A stretch of 64,000 nucleotides of DNA from an uncultured Mollicutes bacterium. Its GTDB lineage: Bacteria; Bacillota_I; Bacilli_A; RFN20; CAG-826. A model generated the notes under the pieces. That model did no database searches. It was given only the letters and a program-made list of their open reading frames with translations, and was not told the origin of the DNA. Position 1 is the stretch's first letter; each line of letters begins with the position of its first letter. The translations under genes were made by a program, and so were the position numbers. Of this stretch, positions 41,131 to 48,992 are shown in pieces. The stretch covers positions 1 to 64,000 of the forward strand of contig UQFY01000006.1 of assembly GCA_900540385.1 (NCBI GenBank). Reading direction: 5' to 3'.

Positions 41131-42330
41131 ATGAACATTTTTGAAGTTGGCTATTGCCGCATTTATCAATTCTTCTTAAATAAAATAGCGATGCCTTTTT
41201 TACCCTTCCCTAAGCAAGAGGTCTTGCAAGGGAACTCTTCCTTGTTAGAACTTCCTTCCTTTTTAGAGAAAAAAGGAATCAAAAAGCCATTTATTTTCGT
41301 TTCGAATAGCGTTTCTAAAACCTCCCATTATCAGAAGTTCGTTGCTTTGCTTATGGAGAAAGGTTTCCCGTTATTGGAGTTTAAGGAAGTAAAGCAAAAC
41401 CCTGAAACACCAGTCATTGAAAAGGCAGCCAAAGAAGCCAAAGAAAAAGAAACGGATGCCCTGATTGCTATTGGTGGAGGTTCGATTATTGACACTGCTA
41501 AAGCCGTCGGAGCAATGCTAGCAAATCCTAAAAAGAAATTATTGAAGATGCGTGGTCTTCTAAAGGTAAGAAAGAGATTTCCGATGCTTATTGCTATACC
41601 TACTACGGCAGGAAGTGGATCGGAAGCAACGATTGCCTCTGTGGTTACTAACCCTTCCAAGAAAGATAAATTCGCGATTAATTCACCAAAACTTCTGCCG
41701 CAAGTCGTGCTTTTGGATGACGAACTTCTTCGAAGCCTTCCTCCAAAGATTATTGCCAATACGGGAATGGATACTTTAACGCATGCCTTAGAAGCCTATT
41801 TAGGCAATGCCTTAACAACAAAGACCAAGGAAGCCGCTCTCGAATCCATCCTTTTAATTTCCGCTTCCCTTCTTCCCTTCTATCAAAACCCTAACGATGA
41901 TGTTGCTAGAGAAAACATGCTTAAAGCATCCTATTTAGCAGGTATTGCCTTCACTCGTTCTTATGTTGGATACGTTCACGCTTTAGCTCATTCCTTAGGA
42001 GGGGAATATAACCTTCCTCATGGTTACTTGAATGCTGTGCTTTTGCCTCATTTGTTAAGAAAATATGGGAAAAAAGCTTCAAAAAAGCTATCCTATTTAG
42101 CGGAGATATTAAACCTTGATAATCAAAAGAAAGAGACCGCTGTTATTGAATATATCGAAGATTTGAAAGAAAAACTCAACATCCCGAAAACCTTCGGCGA
42201 CATCATTCAAGAAAAAGACATACCTTACTTAGCAAAACACGCTGCTAAAGAGGCTAATCCTCTTTATCCCGTGCCCAAAGAAATGAACCAAAAAGAGCTT
42301 GAGGAAATATTAAAGGAGTTAAGCATATGA
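41131..42330 (+). CDS. Iron-containing alcohol dehydrogenase
   Basis: About 400 residues. GGGSIIDTAK (about 125-134) binds NAD(P), and TAGSGSEAT, TGMDTLTHALEAY and YVHALAHSLGGEYNLPHG carry the metal ligands. I prefer ATG 41131 (MNIFEVGYCRIYQFF), which matches the N-terminus typical of this subfamily, over the frame start at 41059 inside cls. The physiological aldehyde or alcohol is unknown; ethanol formation in fermentation is one option. Its stop overlaps the start of galM as ATGA. Confidence 0.88.
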   Translation: MNIFEVGYCRIYQFFLNKIAMPFLPFPKQEVLQGNSSLLELPSFLEKKGIKKPFIFVSNSVSKTSHYQKFVALLMEKGFPLLEFKEVKQNPETPVIEKAAKEAKEKETDALIAIGGGSIIDTAKAVGAMLANPKKKLLKMRGLLKVRKRFPMLIAIPTTAGSGSEATIASVVTNPSKKDKFAINSPKLLPQVVLLDDELLRSLPPKIIANTGMDTLTHALEAYLGNALTTKTKEAALESILLISASLLPFYQNPNDDVARENMLKASYLAGIAFTRSYVGYVHALAHSLGGEYNLPHGYLNAVLLPHLLRKYGKKASKKLSYLAEILNLDNQKKETAVIEYIEDLKEKLNIPKTFGDIIQEKDIPYLAKHAAKEANPLYPVPKEMNQKELEEILKELSI

Positions 42331-43319
42331 TCGTTGAAAACAAACAAATTAAAGGAATGAATTTCATCACCTTAAAAAATGAAAGGGGGATGGAAGTCAC
42401 CTTATCAGACTATGGCGCTGGCATCTATCAAATCAAAATCGATGGCCAACCAATGCTTACAGGATTAAAAGACTACGAAGAATGGATGAAGGGCTCTGCT
42501 TATCATGGCAAATGCATTGGCAGAATCGCTGGCAGAATTCAAAAAGGCAAACTCTGTTTCAATGGAAAAACCTACCAAATCTCTCAAAATGAAAGAGGAA
42601 ATACCCTTCATGGAGGAGTTGGAGGTTTCTCATACCAACAATTCAAGACGGATATTGCTCAAGAAAAAGAAAGTGCACGCGTTGATTTCTATTACGATTC
42701 ACCTGATGGAGATCAAGGCTTCCCAGGCGAAGTCATGCTTCGTGTCCGCTATATCGTTTACGAAAAGAAAAATACCCTCCGTATCGAATTTAAATCCCAA
42801 GCTAACCAAGATACCCCAATGGATATTACAGTTCATACGTATTTTGACCTTGGTGGAGAAAAGAATATCCTTGAGCATAATCTCACTATCGATGCCGATG
42901 AAATTCTTACTTACGATGATGAATTAATTCCGGATAAATACGTTCAAATTCCTACTTTTATGGATTTAAGAGAAGGAAAACGGATTGGTAAAGTCATTGA
43001 AAACGAATATTTCTCTAAACTAGGTGGTTTGGATACTGCCTTCCATAAACTTGACCGCAATAAAGAAACGCCGCACATCGTCTTAGAAAATAAAAACTAC
43101 AAAGTGAATATTTATTCTTCTTATGATGATGTTGTCATCTTTACAAGCAATTGTCCTCCATTTGGCATGGAAATGAACAATGGAAACATTCAAGAGAAAC
43201 ACTCTTCCATCGCCATTGAACCTCAATATGAGGCATTAGATTTCCCTCGCATGATGGTCAAAAAGAATGGAGTTCAACATAACTTCATCGCTTATGAATT
43301 TGAAAAAAAGGAGAACTAA
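42327..43319 (+). CDS. galM: Aldose 1-epimerase (galactose mutarotase)
   Basis: 330 residues. GNTLHGGVGGFSYQQF and the downstream DSPDGDQGFPGEVMLRVRY and TPMDITVHTYFDLGGE boxes are those of mutarotases that convert beta-D-galactose to the alpha anomer needed by galactokinase. It precedes galT and galK in a compact run (ATGA overlap with the gene before; 1 nt to galT). Start supported by the overlap with the preceding stop. Confidence 0.93.
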   Translation: MIVENKQIKGMNFITLKNERGMEVTLSDYGAGIYQIKIDGQPMLTGLKDYEEWMKGSAYHGKCIGRIAGRIQKGKLCFNGKTYQISQNERGNTLHGGVGGFSYQQFKTDIAQEKESARVDFYYDSPDGDQGFPGEVMLRVRYIVYEKKNTLRIEFKSQANQDTPMDITVHTYFDLGGEKNILEHNLTIDADEILTYDDELIPDKYVQIPTFMDLREGKRIGKVIENEYFSKLGGLDTAFHKLDRNKETPHIVLENKNYKVNIYSSYDDVVIFTSNCPPFGMEMNNGNIQEKHSSIAIEPQYEALDFPRMMVKKNGVQHNFIAYEFEKKEN

Positions 43320-43320
43320 A

Positions 43321-44802
43321 ATGATTGAAAAGACAATAAAAGAACTTCTTAGCTATGCCAAAAGCCACCTTGCTTTAGATACTGAAGATGAAGTTTATTT
43401 TAAGAACATCCTTCTTCATCTTTTTAAGAAAGAAACGCCTTACGAAGGAGAAATCGATGAGAAGAGGGTTTCTTCTTTAGAGGTTCCGGATTCTTTGATT
43501 CAAGAAATCATCGACTATGAGACAAAAGAAGAGGGTATGACTCCGGAAGAAGCTTTCTTGAAAGCGGACTTCGTTCTTGGTCTTCTTTCTCCAACCCCTT
43601 CCAAGGTGAATGAGAAATTCTTTGAATTAGCAAAGAAAAACGATTTAGCCGCTTTGGATTATCTTTATGATCTTTCCATTCGTAATGGCTATTTCCAAAA
43701 AACCAAAGTGGAGCAAAACCTCGAATGGGACGCTTCTTTTAAAGATGGGCCATCTCTTAAGATTACGATTAATCTCTCAAAACCTGAGAAAAATAACAAA
43801 GACATTGCTAAGCTCTTGACCAAAGTCTCTAGCGATTATCCTAAATGCCGTCTTTGCCATGATAATCTAGGCTTTTATGGGGATGCTAAACATCCAGCCA
43901 GAAGCACAATTCGTTTTGTGCCTTTAACCTTAGCAAAGGAAAAATGGTATCTTCAATATTCCCCATATGGTTATTTTGCGAAACATTGCATCTGTTTCAA
44001 AGATGAGCACGTTCCAATGAAGATTGAACATCAAACTTTTGTTAGATTGCTTGATTTCGTCGATTTATTCCCATCTTTCTTTATGGGTTCGAACTCTGAT
44101 CTCCCTATCGTTGGCGGCTCCATTCTTGATCACGAGCATTTTCAAGGAGGCCTTCCTTGCCTTCCTATCTTCCAAGCCAAGAATAAAGAAGAAGTCTATC
44201 TATCTGGCAAAGGTAGTAAAGTCTCCATCTTGGATTTCTATGTCTCGGCCTTAAGAATTGAAGGAAAAGACAAGGAGGATGTTATCTCCTTAGCGGACTC
44301 TATCTTAAATAAATGGTTACCTTATAACGATATTGAAAACGACATCATCGGAAATGAAAATGGGGTAAGGCATAACGCTTTGACACTTATTTCCGAGAAA
44401 AAAGGTGGCGTTTATAATCTGTATCTTCTTTTGAGAAACAATCGTACAAACGAAGAATATCCTGACGGCATCTTCCACGCTCATCCTGAATACTTCTCTA
44501 TTAAAAAAGAAGGCATTGGCTTAATTGAGGCTGCCGGTTTATTCATTTTGCCAGCCCGTTTAAAAAGGCAAATCGAAGAAGCTAAGCAATCCGCCCGTTT
44601 ACCAAAAGAAGAATATCTTGCTAAATTCCCTGATATGAAGGACTTTGAAGGAATGATATCCGCTATCCAAAATGGGGAAACGGCAGAAAGCTACATCAAT
44701 TCCGTTTGCCAAAACATCTTACGAAACGTTGCCGTTTTTAAAGACAACGAAAAAGGATACGCGGGATTCCACAAATTCTTGAAAAGTGTATTTGGAGAAT
44801 AA
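43321..44802 (+). CDS. galT: UDP-glucose-hexose-1-phosphate uridylyltransferase, class II
   Basis: 493 residues, the length of the Firmicutes-type GalT2 enzyme. Motifs CRLCHDNLGFYG (about 178-189), HCICFKDEH and GGSILDHEHFQGG (about 261-273, active-site His pair) are seen. It moves UMP from UDP-glucose to galactose-1-phosphate (Leloir pathway). The correct start is 43321, with AAAGGAG upstream; an in-frame extension into galM is not used. galK follows after 2 nt. Confidence 0.93.
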   Translation: MIEKTIKELLSYAKSHLALDTEDEVYFKNILLHLFKKETPYEGEIDEKRVSSLEVPDSLIQEIIDYETKEEGMTPEEAFLKADFVLGLLSPTPSKVNEKFFELAKKNDLAALDYLYDLSIRNGYFQKTKVEQNLEWDASFKDGPSLKITINLSKPEKNNKDIAKLLTKVSSDYPKCRLCHDNLGFYGDAKHPARSTIRFVPLTLAKEKWYLQYSPYGYFAKHCICFKDEHVPMKIEHQTFVRLLDFVDLFPSFFMGSNSDLPIVGGSILDHEHFQGGLPCLPIFQAKNKEEVYLSGKGSKVSILDFYVSALRIEGKDKEDVISLADSILNKWLPYNDIENDIIGNENGVRHNALTLISEKKGGVYNLYLLLRNNRTNEEYPDGIFHAHPEYFSIKKEGIGLIEAAGLFILPARLKRQIEEAKQSARLPKEEYLAKFPDMKDFEGMISAIQNGETAESYINSVCQNILRNVAVFKDNEKGYAGFHKFLKSVFGE

Positions 44803-44804
44803 GT

Positions 44805-45971
44805 ATGAACAAATTTCGTCAAATTGATAAAATCTTCGAAAAGGAATATTCTATCGAGCCAACAAGACATTTTATGTCCTATGGAAGATTGGAAATTATC
44901 GGTAACCATACCGACCATCAAAGAGGACATTGTATCGTTGCAACCTGTTCCCAAGGCATTAAAGGTGCCGTAAAAGAAAGAGATGATGGCATTATTCATT
45001 TCTATTCGGAAGGATATGGCTCTTTCGAAGTGGATGTCCATAATCTTGAGATGAAGAAAGAAGAAACAGGCCGTCCTATCTCCCTTGTCAAAGGTGTCTT
45101 AAAAGGCTTACAGAATTTCGGCTATGAAATCGGGGGATTTGATTCCGCGATTATTTCCGATATCTATAAAGGAGCGGGGGTTTCCTCTAGCGCTGCTTTC
45201 GAACTTTATGTCGCGGAAGTAGAGAATGCTCTCTATAACCAAGGGAAGGTCTCTAAAATCGAGAAAGCCAAGATTGGTCAATATGCTGAAAATGTCTATT
45301 TTGGCAAAGCCAGTGGCCTTCTTGACCAATGCGGTTCCTCTTTTGGCGGAGTTTGCTATTTGGATTTCTCTGATTTAACCAATCCAATTGTTGAACCTTT
45401 ACCTTTCCCTAAATGGCCTCTCAAAATTGTTATCGTCAATCCTGGCTCTTCCCATGCTGGGCTTTCTGATTTGTATTCCGAAATGCCAAACGATATGAAA
45501 GATGTGGCAAGAAACGTCTTCCATAAAGAAGTGCTTTCCGAAGTTCCTCTCGAAGAATTCTATCAAAAGATCCATGTTGTAATGATGGAAGAACGCGCCC
45601 GCCTTAGAGCCCTTCATTATGTTGGAGAAGATCAAAGAGTCCAAAGAGCGAAAAAAGCCTTTGAAAAAGGAAATTTCGATTGGTTCTTAGAACTCGAGAA
45701 AGAAAGTGAACTTTCCCAAATGGCTCTTCTTCATAACGTGATGATTCGAAGAAATTACCAAAATTCCCCACTTGAAGCCGTAGAAAGAGCCTCCCTTTTC
45801 TTAAAACGTGGCTCGGCAAGAGTTATGGGTGGTGGATTAGCGGGATCGATCATTTGTTTTGTTCCTGATGAAGAATACGACGCTTTCATGGGAGGGATGA
45901 AAAAATATTACCCAAAGAAGAATATTCTTGAAGTCTCTATTCCAGAAGAAGGCGCTCACGAAGAGAAATAA
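44805..45971 (+). CDS. galK: Galactokinase
   Basis: 388 residues of the GHMP kinase family: GRLEIIGNHTDHQRG (about 26-40, usually GRVNLIGEHTDY), GAGVSSSAAFELYV phosphate loop (about 122-135) and ARVMGGGLAGSIICFV near the C-terminus. It phosphorylates alpha-D-galactose. Compared with the consensus, E of IGEHTD is N here. No galE follows in this window, so UDP-galactose 4-epimerase must be encoded elsewhere. Confidence 0.93.
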   Translation: MNKFRQIDKIFEKEYSIEPTRHFMSYGRLEIIGNHTDHQRGHCIVATCSQGIKGAVKERDDGIIHFYSEGYGSFEVDVHNLEMKKEETGRPISLVKGVLKGLQNFGYEIGGFDSAIISDIYKGAGVSSSAAFELYVAEVENALYNQGKVSKIEKAKIGQYAENVYFGKASGLLDQCGSSFGGVCYLDFSDLTNPIVEPLPFPKWPLKIVIVNPGSSHAGLSDLYSEMPNDMKDVARNVFHKEVLSEVPLEEFYQKIHVVMMEERARLRALHYVGEDQRVQRAKKAFEKGNFDWFLELEKESELSQMALLHNVMIRRNYQNSPLEAVERASLFLKRGSARVMGGGLAGSIICFVPDEEYDAFMGGMKKYYPKKNILEVSIPEEGAHEEK

Positions 45972-45973
45972 CA

Positions 45974-47269
45974 ATGAAGAAAGTTTGTTTAGTTTCCTTA
46001 GGTTGCGCTAAAAATCTCGTTGATTCCGAGATGATTTTAGCGATGTTCCCTTTAACCTCATACACCTTAAGCACCTCCCCAAAAGATGCTGATTTAATTA
46101 TCGTCAATACGTGTGGCTTTATCGAAGCGGCAAAGAAAGAAGCAATCGATACCATCTTAGAAATGGCAAAATATGATGCCAAGCTTGTGGCGGTTGGTTG
46201 CTTTGTCGAAAGAAACATGGAGGAATTAAAAGAAGCCATCCCGGAAGTAGATCTTTGGGTGCCTTTAAAAGAATATTCCACCCTTCATACGAGAATCGGC
46301 GAACTCATTGGAGAAAAGGACTTATTACCAATCTCTCCTTTAAGAAGAGTTATTTCGACTTCCTCTTATTCCGCCTATCTTCGTATCTCCGATGGATGCG
46401 ATAACATGTGCGCTTTCTGCGCTATTCCTTATATCCGTGGAAGGATGAAATCCCGTCCATTTGAGGAAATTCTTACCGAAGCAAAGAATTTGAAAGAAGA
46501 AGGAATCAAAGAAATCTCCCTCGTTTCTCAAGATCCGATGCATTATGGCAAGGATTTTAAAGAGCATAAGCCAAATATGCTGGATTTAATGAAAGCACTA
46601 GACGCTTTAGGTTTCTATTCCATCCGTCTTCTCTATCTTTATCCCGAAGAAGTAACCGATGAAGAACTTGATTTTATTGCATCAAGCAAATCCATCGCAC
46701 CTTATTTTGATGTCCCGATTCAATGTGCTTCCGATCATGTCTTAAAAGAGATGAATCGTCATGGAACGGTTCAAGATATGAGGGAATTATTCGCCAAGAT
46801 TCGTGAAAGAATGCCTAAAGCGGTTCTTAGAACAACCCTCATCGCTGGCTTCCCTAACGAAACGGAAGAGGACCATCAAGAAACTCTTTCCTTCATTAAA
46901 GAGGTTCGTTTTGATCACCTTGGGGTTTTCACCTATTCCCGTGAAGAAGGAACAGCCGCTTATAAACGGAAAAACCAAATCCCTGAAAAAGTCAAAAAAG
47001 CCCGTTACGATGAGTTAATGGAAGAACAACGCCAGATTTCTTTCTCCCTTAACAAAGAGAGAGTAGGGGAAATAATGGAAGGACTTGTCACGGGATACGA
47101 TGAGATGAAAAAGATGTATTCCCTTCGTTCTTATTGGAATGCCCCAGATGGCATTGATGGAAATATCTTCTTCCATTCCAATAAAACCCTCAAAGAAGGG
47201 GACATTGTCAAAGTCAAAATCCTTAAAGCAGGGGTTTATGACCTTCTTGGCGAGCTTCTAGAAGAGTGA
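45974..47269 (+). CDS. rimO: Ribosomal protein S12 methylthiotransferase
   Basis: 431 residues: N-terminal UPF0004 domain (VSLGCAKNLVDSEMIL), radical-SAM core with CDNMCAFCAIP (about 137-147, CxxxCxxC) and C-terminal TRAM domain (about 365-431). It methylthiolates the conserved Asp of S12; the start matches the RimO family (KVCLVSLGCAKN) rather than MiaB. It starts 2 nt after galK, an odd partner, and a terminator follows. Confidence 0.94.
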   Translation: MKKVCLVSLGCAKNLVDSEMILAMFPLTSYTLSTSPKDADLIIVNTCGFIEAAKKEAIDTILEMAKYDAKLVAVGCFVERNMEELKEAIPEVDLWVPLKEYSTLHTRIGELIGEKDLLPISPLRRVISTSSYSAYLRISDGCDNMCAFCAIPYIRGRMKSRPFEEILTEAKNLKEEGIKEISLVSQDPMHYGKDFKEHKPNMLDLMKALDALGFYSIRLLYLYPEEVTDEELDFIASSKSIAPYFDVPIQCASDHVLKEMNRHGTVQDMRELFAKIRERMPKAVLRTTLIAGFPNETEEDHQETLSFIKEVRFDHLGVFTYSREEGTAAYKRKNQIPEKVKKARYDELMEEQRQISFSLNKERVGEIMEGLVTGYDEMKKMYSLRSYWNAPDGIDGNIFFHSNKTLKEGDIVKVKILKAGVYDLLGELLEE

Positions 47270-47274
47270 AAATA

Positions 47275-47304
47275 CCTTCCTAATGCGAATTAGGAGGGTT
47301 TTCT
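47275..47304 (+). terminator. Terminator of the gal-rimO transcript
   Basis: CCTTCCTAAT (47275-47284) pairs with ATTAGGAGGG (47289-47298), followed by TTTTCTCTTT. Confidence 0.85.
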
Positions 47305-47325
47305 CTTTAAAATAGAGGTTTTCTC

Positions 47326-47354
47326 TTGCATAGATGAAAAGGATTTTCTATAAT
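47326..47354 (+). promoter_or_regulatory. Promoter of the tRNA-Thr gene
   Basis: TTGCAT (47326-47331), a 17-bp spacer and a perfect TATAAT (47349-47354), 28 bp before the tRNA. Confidence 0.85.
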
Positions 47355-47381
47355 CATTTTCGCTGCAAGAAAGCAGCCGTT

Positions 47382-47455
47382 GCCCCGCTAGTTAAACGGT
47401 ATAACGGAACCATGGTAAGGTTCAATCCGTAGTTCGACTCTGCGGCGGGGCACCA
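47382..47455 (+). tRNA. tRNA-Thr (GGT)
   Basis: Acceptor GCCCCGC/GCGGGGC, D-arm AGTTAAACGGTATAAC, anticodon stem GAACC/GGTTC with loop ATGGTAA (anticodon GGT), T-loop TTCGACT and encoded CCA. Confidence 0.95.
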
Positions 47456-47467
47456 TATAAGAAGCAT

Positions 47468-47498
47468 AGGTTTGATACAGTAATGTCAGACCTTTTTT
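47468..47498 (+). terminator. Terminator of tRNA-Thr
   Basis: AGGTTTGA (47468-47475) pairs with TCAGACCT (47486-47493) with one G-T pair, then a T run. Confidence 0.8.
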
Positions 47499-47540
47499 CT
47501 TTGGCGGAAAGGGGATTTTTTCCTTTGTGCCAGTTTTCAT

Positions 47541-47590
47541 GAGACTAGAAGCAGTGAAAATACTTGCTGTTTTCTGGTCTCTTTTATTTT
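47541..47590 (+). terminator. Second long hairpin downstream of tRNA-Thr
   Basis: GAGACTAGAA (47541-47550) pairs with TTCTGGTCTC (47572-47581) with an internal CAG/CTG pair and a following TTTTATTTT. It may be a backup terminator or the end of a lost gene. Confidence 0.55.
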
Positions 47591-47596
47591 GCCTTT

Positions 47597-47633
47597 ATAC
47601 TTTTTAACGATTTGGATACTTTTTAACGATTTG
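47597..47633. repeat. 18-bp tandem duplicate
   Basis: ATACTTTTTAACGATTTG occurs twice (47597-47614, 47616-47633) with 1 nt between, upstream of the RNase III-like gene. Confidence 0.8.
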
Positions 47634-47707
47634 AGTAAATGTCGTATCTATTGCGGCCAATGACCTATTAGCATTTAGTATAATGATTACGCTAACGGAG
47701 ATTAGTC

Positions 47708-48211
47708 ATGGACGAAAAAAGAATAGAAAAAGAAATGAGAGAGTTGGAATTAAAGATTCATTATCACTTTAATGATATCTCTTGGCTTGCTAAGGCTATG
47801 GGTTCCATAAAGATAGAAGTTTCTGGTCAGGGTAAGAATGGCTCTGAATACTTTAATGAAGGATTAGCTATTGTTGGCGATGCTATGCTTAAATTGGTTA
47901 TTGTCGACTATCTATATAGGACTAAGAAGATCAGAACTAAAGGTGAAATAACAACCGCCAAAAGCGACTTAGAGAATAACACAACTATGCATAGGATGAT
48001 GTTAGGTGAAGGTTTGATTTCGTATTCTTATAACGATCTTCATTTCTACAAAGATTCAAATATTCCAGACCATGAAAAAGTTGTGTGCAAAGAACATGAT
48101 CCATATGTCGAAGCGATAGTTGGTGCTGTTTATTACGACTCAAACTACGACACAACAAAGAGATGGGTGTTAGAATGGTTACTTCCTTTATTGGAAAGAT
48201 ACAAGATATAG
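47708..48211 (+). CDS. Stand-alone RNase III-domain protein
   Basis: 167 residues with only the RNase III catalytic fold and no dsRNA-binding domain. NEGLAIVGDAMLKLVIVDYL (about 47-66) corresponds to the NERLEFLGDAVL signature, with Asp kept but L-E-F changed to L-A-I. GEITTAKSDLENN follows, and DPYVEAIVGAVYYD (about 136-149) keeps the second metal-binding Asp/Glu pair. It is not mini-III (no A-Y-I-GDA-x-YE layout). A CGGAGAT site precedes the start. Whether it is an active nuclease is uncertain because the first glutamate of the signature is shifted. Confidence 0.7.
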   Translation: MDEKRIEKEMRELELKIHYHFNDISWLAKAMGSIKIEVSGQGKNGSEYFNEGLAIVGDAMLKLVIVDYLYRTKKIRTKGEITTAKSDLENNTTMHRMMLGEGLISYSYNDLHFYKDSNIPDHEKVVCKEHDPYVEAIVGAVYYDSNYDTTKRWVLEWLLPLLERYKI

Positions 48212-48465
48212 GAGCAAATAAGGGATTATTTTTACGACCATTTCGAAGTTTTCTTGAATGATTCGGCAAAAGTAATAGTCGACTGCAAAAGTGCCGAAAT
48301 TAGAAAGCGAATGGCAAAGATAAGAATGTCAATATTAGTTCTCCAAACATTTCTAGAAAAACTTCGCTCTAATATTGTTTTTCTCTTGAAAAGAAACGAA
48401 GAATGCTTGATAATCATTCATGTAGATGATCCTCGATGAGGCTCTACGACGCTCATATTTCTTGA
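48212..48465. other. Intergenic region with a small unsupported ORF
   Basis: A 61-codon plus-strand frame at 48254-48439 (NDSAKVIVDCKSAEIRKRMAK...) has no ribosome binding site. It might be the tail of a lost gene, but nothing in it is recognisable. Confidence 0.35.
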
Positions 48466-48492
48466 GTGGTTTCCTTACGGAGCCACCTTTTT
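48466..48492 (+). terminator. Terminator upstream of rimP
   Basis: GTGGTTTC (48466-48473) pairs with GGAGCCAC (48479-48486) through G-T pairs, followed by CTTTTTG. It isolates the rimP-rbfA operon. Confidence 0.6.
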
Positions 48493-48511
48493 GTTTATTT
48501 AGGAGGAAAAA

Positions 48512-48973
48512 ATGAAAGAAATCGATGACGTTAAAGAAGCATTAGAACCCACCTTAGAGAAGGAAGGATACACCCTTGCAGATGTTTCTCTCTCGAAAGA
48601 CAAAGATGGTCTAACCCTTCATGTGTTTATTGACAGAGATTCGCCGATTTCTCTCGATGACATCGTCGCTATAAGTAATATCATCAATCCTATACTCGAT
48701 CAGAGTGACCCCATCAAATCCCCGTATACATTGGACGTATCGTCCCTTGGGGCAGAGAAGCCGCTCTCCTTAGACAAACTCGAGAAATACGTTGGAAATT
48801 ATGTCAATTTCCATCTCTCTCATCCTTACAAAGGGCTTAATACTTTAGAAGGAACCCTTCTAGAAGCAAATGAGAATGAAGTGACGCTCGGCATTAAAAA
48901 CAAAACCCGAGTCCAAAAAGTGATACTGAAACGAGACACTATTGATAGAGCTCGTTTAGCAATTGAATTCTAA
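48512..48973 (+). CDS. rimP: Ribosome maturation factor RimP
   Basis: 153 residues: N-terminal alpha/beta domain (LEPTLEKEGYTLADVSLSKDKDGLTLHVFIDRD) and C-terminal SH3-like barrel (YVGNYVNFHL). It helps 30S maturation at the S12 region. AGGAGG precedes the start. First gene of the conserved rimP-nusA-infB-rbfA operon; nusA follows after 19 nt. Confidence 0.95.
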   Translation: MKEIDDVKEALEPTLEKEGYTLADVSLSKDKDGLTLHVFIDRDSPISLDDIVAISNIINPILDQSDPIKSPYTLDVSSLGAEKPLSLDKLEKYVGNYVNFHLSHPYKGLNTLEGTLLEANENEVTLGIKNKTRVQKVILKRDTIDRARLAIEF

Positions 48974-48992
48974 TTAAAAGAGGAAAAAAACA

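Noticed and set aside
48254..48439. 61-codon frame after the RNase III-like gene
   Set aside because: No ribosome binding site, no similarity recognised; kept only as a note.
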